Below, piece by piece: positions 9,337-16,946 of a stretch of 16,946 nucleotides of DNA (its first letter is position 1; the number at the start of each line of letters is the position of its first letter). A program made the translations under genes and the position numbers. The DNA comes from Wuchereria bancrofti. Its lineage: Eukaryota > Nematoda > Chromadorea > Rhabditida > Onchocercidae. Location: positions 1,502-18,447 of the forward strand of contig SSBO01000063.1 of NCBI GenBank assembly GCA_005281725.1, written 5' to 3'. The notes under the pieces are model-generated. The model did not search any database. It saw nothing but the letters and a program-made list of their open reading frames with translations, and was not told the origin of the DNA.

Positions 9337-9382
9337 ATGAAAAGAATTGAGAAATTTTGCAAAAATTCTCAATTCTTTTCAT
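9337..9382. repeat. 46-bp nearly perfect palindrome (no loop)
   Basis: The left outer arm ATGAAAAGAATTGAGAA (9337-9353) pairs perfectly with 9366-9382. A single A/A mismatch follows (9354 and 9365), and then the inner TTTTG/CAAAA (9355-9364) closes the structure with no spacer. So 22 of 23 positions per arm pair, and homology stops abruptly at both ends. It could form a cruciform in DNA or a long hairpin in RNA. It is too short for a typical MITE and has no obvious flanking target-site duplication. Confidence 0.85.
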
Positions 9383-11623
9383 CAAACTAACTAACATTTA
9401 AGAAATAAAATAAAAAAAAAATGAAAGAATTGGTTAAAATCTATTTCCACTCATTCCAATATTTTGTTTTTCAGACTTATGGTGTAATTTCAATTTTAAT
9501 TTTAACACAGTAAGATGTGTTATTTACAACTGCCGTTGATTTTTTTTGCAAAAAAATTGAAATTTACGAACTTGGATAATTTACTGTAATATGAAGACAA
9601 TAAAAATTTGAAATATTTATTCAAATACAGTTTTTACAAATAATTTTCTGTATTTATATAATATAAAATTTTGGATAAAATGAAAAAGATTGGAAAAAAT
9701 ACGAAAACTTCTCTTCAAAATGAAATTCACTTAACCAAATGTGCTGAAATTGCAATAAAATAAAAACATGAAAAATTTCATACACCTTTTCTAACCAAAT
9801 CGCTGCTACATTAGCATTATTAAACATTTAATACTCTCATTTTCATATTTAATTTCTATTATAAGAACAAAGCAATTTTATTTATTGCATAATTCTAGCA
9901 TTTTACATTCCAATGAAGGTTAAAAATTCAACATGATCATAAAATGTTTTTAAAATTTCCTTAACTGGTTAAAGCTTTTGTTTCAAAATTTTAGTTAATA
10001 CTTATTTCTTTGAATTACAATTGCAAAAAAAAACTTATTGATCGTATTGTAATGTAATTTAAAAAGAAATGTGATCATCATATAAATACACAATGAATTC
10101 TTTTTCCAATGATAAAATTTTGTTTAAAAAGTTCAATTTGACTTTTAACTTCTGTATCAAAATGCGAATGGAAATCTTATTATTTCATATTAGCAATATA
10201 ATAATACTCCAAAGAAAATACCGCTTAATCAATCTTATCATTAAAATATCGAATAATTGCTTAATCAATCACTTATCACTTGACTTATAATTCCCTTTAG
10301 AAATTTACCTATCAATCATTCATCGCATTATTTTTACTTTTTTTTTTGAAGGAAATAAAAGAGAAAAATTTTACAAAATCTCAATTGAACAATAACAAAA
10401 ATAAAGAAAGTAATTTTTCATTTTTTAAATTTTCTTTCATTTTTTTTCGTTTTTTCTTTAGCAATATTTGTTCCACTTTATTCTATGCGATATTTATTGA
10501 TTATATTATAAGAAATTTTGACAAATAAACAATTAAATTTCTTCTTTCATTTTTTTGCACTTTTTTGCGAATTAAAATTGTTTTATTTCAAACATTTATA
10601 AATGGAAATAATCGAATAACGATAATGGCATGGAATCTCATTACTGGTTATGCTGAAAAAAATTTTTTAGAAATCATGGATAACTGAAAAAAAAAGAGAA
10701 AAAAGCAACATTGATAATTATGATGATAAGATAATAATGATAAAAGTAAATGTCTGATGAAATTTTTGAAAAGAGAAATAAAATAAAATTTATATGACCA
10801 TTTTGTTAGGTGAAATTTTTAAATGTAACAATTAGTTCTCTTCGAAATATGCGCAAAAAAAATGTATTAAAAATGAAAAATTTCAAATTTAATTTTTAAA
10901 CGGCGCATGTTTTTTAATTTTCAAACAATTAAAAAGATTAAAGCTTCAATTTAGCAATTTTTATACCCATGATATATTTTTTCCTCTTTTCAATCATGAA
11001 ATTAATTGGATCAAAAATTAAGCCAAAAAAATTGTATCACCAATTTTTTCTTCTCTTTTTCAAATTTTTTCGTAGAATTTATTTTACTGATGAAGGAAGA
11101 AAAAGGGAAAATAAACAAATAAAAAGAGAAAAAAGAAAAATGAAAAAGCACTACTGGATTGGTGGAAGAATGTATAAAAATGTGTTTACCATCTTTTAAG
11201 ATACTGATAATTCACACTTCAAATGATACACTTCAATTTTTTTTTTCTCTTTGTTCTTTTTTTTTCTGTCAATTTCGACAACATTGATTTATTCGATTCA
11301 AAAAGCTTTCGATATTTGAAAACAATTCCATTTTTTATCGGATTTTTCTACAAATATTGAATAAAATACATAAACTATTTGAACATAATTTCATCTCTCT
11401 TTTAAATCAAAAATTGATCAAATACTTAATTTAATGCAAAATAATAATGTTTGGTTAAATTTATTTGTTACAAATTACAATTGTGAAAATATTGCGTTAA
11501 TTTTTCTTTTAAGTGTATTCATTGAAATTAGTTTTTTTTTTTTCGTTAAAAAAGATATGAAAGTTTTTCTTTTCAAATTTATTAAATGAAACAATTTTTT
11601 TTTGCTTTGTTTTCTTTTTTCAG
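9383..11623. other. Non-coding AT-rich stretch (probably intron or upstream region)
   Basis: This is 2.2 kb of AT-rich DNA directly upstream of the coding exon. Open frames at 10093-10290, 10346-10528 and 10969-11199 are short, dominated by Phe, Lys, Ile and Asn, and show no domain or bias beyond base composition. The last is the least simple, turning Lys/Arg-rich after a possible acceptor at about 11075, but I do not support it as a gene. The final 30 bases are the T-rich acceptor tract of the exon at 11624. Confidence 0.55.
11608..11623 (+). promoter_or_regulatory. 3' splice acceptor (or SL trans-splice acceptor)
   Basis: A T-rich tract runs into TTTTTTCAG, with AG at 11622-11623. This matches the extended TTTTCAG acceptor typical of nematodes. 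It may be an ordinary intron end. If the gene starts here, it may instead be the acceptor for a trans-spliced leader; the sequence alone cannot distinguish these. Confidence 0.7.
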
Positions 11624-11997
11624 GCCAGTATATTGATGAATTATGCAAAAATATGTCAAAATCTAATTTACAAACTATTAATGGAAGTTCAGAATCAGAA
11701 ATTATTAGATTAGACACTTCGGAAATCACAACGTTACACCAGGAGCAACAGACGGAAAGAAATGTTAACAATGAAGTTGAAACATACAGTCCATCAATTT
11801 CATCATTTGATGAAAATTTTAATTGCGATGAAATGTTTGTTACTGCTGCTACTATCGATGATACACATATTACTACTAATTCAGCATTTTCAATTTCTGA
11901 TGATAATAATTCAAATTATGATCAGTTTGTTTCAAGCATTCCAGCACGTAGCATTTCACGTGTTATCGATGAGAAAATACGTCAAAAAATTAAAAAT
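11624..11997 (+). CDS. Coding exon of an unidentified protein (partial gene)
   Basis: This is the only segment with convincing coding character. Its composition is visibly less AT-rich than its flanks, it uses varied codons, it is open for 124 codons, and it lies between a TTTTTTCAG acceptor and an AAT|GTATGT donor. It begins with two bases that finish a codon, then QYIDELCKNMSKSN, and ends in complete codons for KIRQKIKN. An in-frame TGA at 11587 precedes the acceptor. The product is polar and acidic (Ser, Thr, Asn, Asp, Glu-rich; for example SISSFDENFNCDE and SISDDNNSNYDQF), so probably disordered, with a charged helix-like end (SRVIDEKIRQKIKN). It may be an internal exon. It may also be the first coding exon, starting at ATG 11656 (MSKSNLQ) with 32 bases of leader. 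I do not recognise the family. Long flanking introns and disorder would suit a regulatory protein, but that is a guess. Confidence 0.75.
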
Positions 11998-12003
11998 GTA
12001 TGT
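11998..12003 (+). promoter_or_regulatory. 5' splice donor
   Basis: GTATGT directly follows a complete AAT codon. Reading through instead adds about nine mostly hydrophobic codons from T-rich DNA before TAA at 12025-12027, which looks like intron sequence, so I place the exon end at 11997. Confidence 0.65.
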
Positions 12004-13364
12004 TTTGCACTTTTCTTTTTTCCCTAACAAATTTTATTATTTGTTTTCTTTTTTTTGTCTTCTTTTGTAAATTATAAAAAGTTGCAAATTCTTTTTACAA
12101 AAAGAAATTTTATCTTTTTTTAATGCGATTTGTGGAAAGCAAGAAAGTTTTTTTTGAAATTTTCATTTTATCTATTTATTTATTTTTTTCTTTTTTTGTA
12201 ATTTAAGAAGTACCATTGGACAATAATGTCATCTACTATGTTTATTAATTTGGAATCAGAAAAATTTAATAATGATTAATTTGAGAAGTAAACAATACAA
12301 TAAATTATGCTATTATAATACTTTAATATATTTCATAAAAGTATCCAATTTAATTTTTTTTTTTTTTTGCTTCAGTAAATAGATAATTGTTAATTTATAA
12401 TGCCACCATTTAGCATTATCATCATTCTTAATATCAATATTTGATTGCTTTATTTCATCCAAACATATCAAATTATGAAAATATTTTTTGGAAAAATTTT
12501 TGAAATTTTAATTTTATTTTTTCTCCAAATAGTTTTACAAATTTATATACTTAAGTTGACTGCAAAAAAAAAAGAAAAGATGAAATGAACTCATGCAATG
12601 GAGAAAATTATTGCACAAACATTTTAATTTATACATTCCTAATTTAGCAATTATTAATCATTTAATGATAAGTAATAATCAAGACAATAAATACAAATAT
12701 GAAATCAATTATTGAGAAGTGAATATTTGGGCTTTAAAAAAATATCAGTTTTGAAGTATAGTATTATTAAATTAACTAAAGTTAAATTCTGCTATCATAA
12801 AGTTTTGCGCGAATGAAATAGTTTAGTAATTTTCTTTTTTTTTTTCCTTTTTTCTTCGCTCCTTTTCGTGTTCTCTAAATTGAATTGAAAAAAAAATCGT
12901 TTTAGTTAATAGCATGAAATTTCCATTTTCGTAATTATTTCTCATTTCATACATACCTGTGATATTGTAAGTAATAGAAAAGATGAAAAAATAAATCCTT
13001 TTCCTTCTCTTTTCTTTTTTCTTCTTTATTACTAAAGAAAAATAAAAATAAAAATCTTAATTTTAAACATTTTCATAAAAATAATAATTTTATCTTTTTG
13101 TTTATATTACCTTTTTCTTTCATTTTCTTTTTTCGATTTACTTTTAATTCTTCTATTTTCCTCAGTTTTTTTTAATTTTTTTTTTTTAAATTTTTTGCTT
13201 AAAAAATTTTTTCTTTTTTCTTTATTAATAAAAATAAAAGATATATTCTAAACATAATAATATCATAATTTTTTTTGTTTTGTTTTACATATGGGTTTGT
13301 TTATTTTGGCTATTTCTCATTTCATTTTCACTTTAAATTTTTATTTTGTTATAATCTCCCACAG
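11998..13364. other. Non-coding AT-rich stretch, probably intron
   Basis: The sequence is simple and AT-rich, with many T and T/C runs, densest at 12833-12865 and 13000-13220. No frame on either strand looks coding. The + strand pyrimidine bias is consistent with intron sequence of a + strand gene. Confidence 0.6.
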
Positions 13365-13560
13365 ATGGATGTGTTGTAATGATGTTATGCCCCGAATCTA
13401 TTAAAATACTATTTTATAGTTGTTTACACATTAAGCATTTAAGCAAATGCATTCATCTTTAAGTACTGAACTAATCGCTTTCCCGCGAATTTTTTATGGC
13501 TCATTTATTGGACATTTGGAAACATCGTAATTTTATTTGTTACTTATGCTTTCAATTAAT
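13365..13560. other. Island of higher-complexity sequence, possible exon or RNA
   Basis: This block stands out because homopolymers almost vanish and local C+G rises, with GCCCCGAATC near 13390 and CCCGCGAA near 13483. It starts after a plausible acceptor, CTCCCACAG (AG at 13363-13364). Joined in phase to the exon ending at 11997, it would add only MDVL before TAA at 13377. A different frame is open for 31 codons, to TAA at 13460-13462. A small hairpin, GCATTT-AAGC-AAATGC, sits at 13435-13450. It could be a last exon, a 3' region, a non-coding RNA, a conserved regulatory element or chance; I cannot choose. Confidence 0.25.
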
Positions 13561-13784
13561 TGATCAGTAGGAATTTTAATGCGACGAATATTTTTGAAAA
13601 TTTATAAATTTAATTCGATTATTTCCTTATTTTGATATTGTTCATTTCTAGATTTGTTTCATTTCTTTATCATTGATTAAATTGAGATTTTGAAATTCTT
13701 AACATTTCTAATTTTTGCATGTTGAGTGAAAAGCAAAAAGAATTGGAAAAACGAGGAGGAATTGATCCATAAAACAAAAAAAAA

Positions 13785-13844
13785 AAAACAAAGAAAAAAA
13801 GAAAAAAGAAGGAAAAAATTAGAAAAAGGAAAGAAGAGGGAGGC
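13785..13844. repeat. Homopurine tract (A/G, about 60 nt)
   Basis: An almost unbroken run of A and G, interrupted by one TT pair, follows a long A run at about 13776-13788. Its orientation is opposite to the prevailing + strand T bias of the surrounding region. It is simple sequence with no coding role. Confidence 0.6.
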
Positions 13845-16800
13845 TTAAGCTATCCGTTTTTACAAATTCCATTCAAATCATTGAAATAAAACATAAATGC
13901 TAACAATAGCAACTTTTCTTTCTTTGTTTCCTTCCACTTTTTTCTTCGTCATTTTATTGACAAATTTTCAAAATTTTTGTTTTGAAAATTTCAATTCTTA
14001 CTTGTATAACTGTTTTAATTTTCCTACTAAAAATATAACATATATGCACTAAATTGATTACAATTTTTTCGTTTTCATTTAATCCAAAACATTTTTTTTT
14101 TCCAAAAGAAGGACAAAAGAATTTACTTTAATCATTGATTGATGACTGAAATAGCATTTCTTTTTATATACATTTTAGGTGAAAATGCTAAAGTTTTTCA
14201 AATTAAACGCGAAAAGTTTTTCATTAAAGTGCTAAATTTAATTAATTGACAATTTTATTTGTTACAACGACAATAATCAATTTGACTATTTATATTTGCA
14301 TATTTTTGAATCGTAGTCTTATCATTTCACATAAAATTTTAGCATTTTACATAAATTAGAATTTTATCAGGACGTTATTTTTATTTCATCATTTCAGCAA
14401 TATTTTAGTCAAATATTTAGCGTATTATGTAAATCAGTAATCAATAATTTACATTATTAGAAAGTGAATATAAATGATATATAAACAATTATATCTTATC
14501 GTGCAAAATCGTGTTAATCAATAATACTATCACTGATAAAATTATACATTCCAAAAAAAAAAATTGATCCTACTGCAAATATCCGTAGAAAAATAATCAT
14601 TGGTAAATGAATTAATTATTTGTTTTCCCTAATTAATATTAATGATTTCAATTTTGTCATTCAGAATTTATTAGAATTTCATTTTCATGTTATACTCATT
14701 AACAAAAAAATGCCACACAGATATACTATTATTATCAATAGAATATAAATTTATTATTAAATTACGAAATTAATCTCTAAAATAGTTTTATACGAAAATA
14801 CGATAATTTTTAAAAAATTACAAAAAAGAAACTACTTTTGAATTGCTATTAGCGACAACAAATAATCATCAAACTTTAAATGTTATATAAATTTCATTTT
14901 ATTGTAATCAATTATTTTATTATATTTATCATACAATGTTTATTTTAAATGCGTTTTCATTTATTCATTTATTTCTTTTCATTTGCAGCAATAAAAAAAA
15001 GAACAAATATGACAAAATGATAAAGAAGAAAAAAGTGTGAGAACAAAACTTTACTTTGGTTTATACTAATATGTATAAATTAAAAATAAAAGGCAAGGGA
15101 ATAAATTGAAAAAATTTGAAATTATTTTTTTGTTACGAAATTTAATTTTTTTATTTATTTTTTCTTCGCGTAACAGCCTCGTTCACCACAAAATACTTTT
15201 AATCAAAATTAATTTTATACATATTTATCATTGTTTTTTCAACTTTCAAAAGAACAAATATATAAAACTTCGCAAACAAATGATAATGATATTATAAAAT
15301 TATTCCCTTTCATTGTAAAAATTTTTTCATAATAATGGTTTATTAAGAAAAAAACAAGACTATAATTCATGTAATTTTTAAAAAGAAGTTAGCACAAGGT
15401 AATTTCTAAAAGTTTAATATTATTTTTTATTCTTTTAAGAAGAAAAATATCTATTTGTTATCTTGTCATTGCTTATTACCAAATTGATGTTTTTCTTTAG
15501 CGAAATGATGAATAGCATAGTGAAATAATTTTTTGATGAAGAAAAAGTTAATTTATGATTTCGGTATAATTTAACAAAAATATTAGACATCGAATTAATT
15601 TATTTTTCAATAATTGTCTAAACATCGTACCACAAAAAATGAACAATTTATTGTTTAAAAAAAATAAAGATAGTTTTTTTATCTTTTTGCTTACCAGCAT
15701 TATATCAAAAAAAAAAAGAAATTTCTTAATTTTATTCTTTTAAAGAAAAATTTTATTTTTACTTTTTTTAAAAAATCATTATTAAAAAAAATAATAGTTT
15801 GTTCTTTTTCCTGCTTTCAGTATTTTATCAAAATAAAAGAAAAGCTCAGAAGAAATGCTTGTCTTCTTTTTTATTTTTTTGAAAATTTAAAAATTCCTTT
15901 TTAAATCTGTTTAAAACAAAAAAAAATACATACCAGTAGTCTTTTTTCTTTTCATATTCAAGAAAAGAAATAAAAATGCCTTTTTCATTTTTTTTTTTTT
16001 TTTGCATTACTCTTTTTTTGAAAAAAAATTTATATATTAAATTTATTGACAAAAAAGTAAAAAAAGAAATTTTTGTTTTCATATAAGAATTAATAAAATG
16101 CAATATTTATGTGCGATTTACTTACTTGTTGAGTAACAATATAATTAAAGATCTAAGAGAAAACAACACTTCATTTCTAATAAATAACAAATAATTGCAT
16201 TAGTCATGCATTTAACTTTAAAATTNAATTTTCCTCTTTTGCAAGGTAGGATTTTCATTAAATGAATATGTTTATCTATATTAATGTGATCATTGTCAAA
16301 TGTTTTTGTTGTTGTTATTGCCATCATAGATGTCACCATATATACTTTTCTAAGCATACTAATTAAATTTTTTGAATAACAATTGATTTATTCACCAATC
16401 AGTAATCATTTATTATTTGCCATATACATGTAAATAAAGCAAGAAAAAAAATATTATGCTAAAATATTTTATTATCTTTCATCAAAGTATAAATGAAAAA
16501 ATGATATCATTAATAAAAACGGAAAGTTTGCTTTTTTCGTTTCAATTTTTTATAATTGATTATATTTCAAAAAAAAAAGAAAAAATATTTAACCTTATTA
16601 TACAACAATACAATAAATTTTCATTTATACTATCTCCTTTATTCTGTTTCGTTTGAAGTTTCAAAATTTTATTATATCGTTTGTTTGCTTGGGGATGAAA
16701 TGATTCATTAAAAAAAAAGCTAAATGATCTTTGGTTTTTTTAACTTTAGATTAAGTTAAAAGAAAAAAGCTCAAATACCATTGATTTGCTAAATATTCTC

Positions 16801-16946
16801 GTTCTCCTTTTTTTCATTCTCTATTTGTTAGGATTAGTTGAAGTTGTTAATTTAAGCAAACAATGATGAAATTTTTAAAGTATTCCAAATGTCTAAGCAA
16901 ACTTTTCATCTTTACTTAATCATTCATTTATATGCAGTATAAAAAA
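13845..16946. other. Non-coding AT-rich stretch to window end
   Basis: These 3.1 kb of simple AT-rich DNA have no supportable gene. A strong acceptor-like CATTTGCAG (AG at 14987-14988) would, in phase with 11997, meet a stop after one codon (CAA TAA). Open frames at 15106-15297, 15846-16103 (minus), 16145-16357 (minus, spanning an N) and 16456-16656 are short and compositionally simple. A lone N lies at 16226, without a repeat boundary. At the extreme end, TATATGCAG at 16929-16937 is a possible acceptor, with nine bases of possible exon after it. Confidence 0.5.

Noticed and set aside
9148..9390. Overlapping open frames on both strands (9148-9390 plus, 9165-9362 minus)
   Set aside because: They derive from a long T/C tract, giving a Phe-rich product on one strand and a Lys-rich one on the other, and run into the palindrome.
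10969..11199. ATG-started open frame of 76 codons with a Lys/Arg-rich second half
   Set aside because: It is the least simple of the upstream frames and has a possible acceptor near 11075, but the charged half comes from a purine-rich stretch with no domain, no good donor and no clean phase link to the exon at 11624.
11475..11771. Minus-strand open frame opposite the coding exon
   Set aside because: It is a shadow of the + strand exon and its T-rich acceptor tract. The splice signals and composition favour the + strand.
15846..16103. Minus-strand open frame of 85 codons with a GTATGT donor-like site
   Set aside because: The translation is nearly all Lys and Phe from homopolymers, so both the frame and the donor are expected by chance here.
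16126..16152. Minus-strand 27-nt segment between CTCTTAG and a GTAAGTAAAT donor
   Set aside because: The donor is strong, but the exon would be tiny and has no partner exon on the minus strand. A minus-strand gene is otherwise unsupported.
1..16946. CRISPR array, transposon with a transposase gene, tRNA or rRNA genes
   Set aside because: There are no regularly spaced repeats, no transposase or reverse-transcriptase motifs in any frame, and no GC-rich folded RNA gene or tRNA box motifs were seen.

Overview
The window is extremely AT-rich eukaryotic DNA (estimated by eye at about 80% A+T) dominated by poly-T and poly-A runs. It has no bacterial-style gene layout, no rRNA or tRNA gene that I can see, and almost no coding content. 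The one convincing coding segment (11624-11997) has a long T-rich acceptor ending in TTTTTTCAG and a GTATGT donor. Such splice signals and T-rich intron-like flanks fit a nematode, and a filarial (onchocercid) worm is my best guess. This is an inference from style, not from a recognised gene.

Layout. 1-379: window edge, with two weak candidate exon pieces (about 1-75 and 186-213). 380-2978: a 1.3 kb segment present twice in direct orientation, the copies separated by exactly one N (1701). 2979-4039: non-coding, with one 11-bp-stem hairpin. 4040-8544: a second segment present three times in overlapping pieces (4040-5319, 5321-7234, 7236-8544), again separated by single Ns (5320, 7235). The tail of the first piece equals the head of the third over 669 bases, while the middle piece is a diverged version. 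This looks like one locus laid down as overlapping contigs and alternative haplotypes, not a true triplication. Inside it lies a candidate 91-nt exon after a CT-rich microsatellite (6994-7084 and its copy 8304-8394). 8545-11623: non-coding, with a three-unit 21-25 bp tandem repeat (9089-9155) and a nearly perfect 46-bp palindrome (9337-9382). 11624-11997: the coding exon, giving about 124 residues of a polar, acidic, Ser/Thr/Asn-rich and probably disordered protein region that ends in a charged, helix-like segment. 11998-16946: long AT-rich intron or intergenic DNA, with a slightly more complex island at 13365-13560 and several homopurine or homopyrimidine tracts.

One coherent but unproven gene model uses the 91-nt exon as a 5' non-coding exon spliced to the exon at 11624. 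In the reading frame that continues into 11624-11997 the small exon carries a TGA, so the first usable start would be the ATG at 11656. The next exon would lie far downstream, possibly just at the right edge of the window (AG at 16936-16937). I do not recognise the protein. I see no mobile-element gene, CRISPR array, operon or other multi-gene system. The most striking features are the single-N-separated duplications and the 46-bp palindrome.
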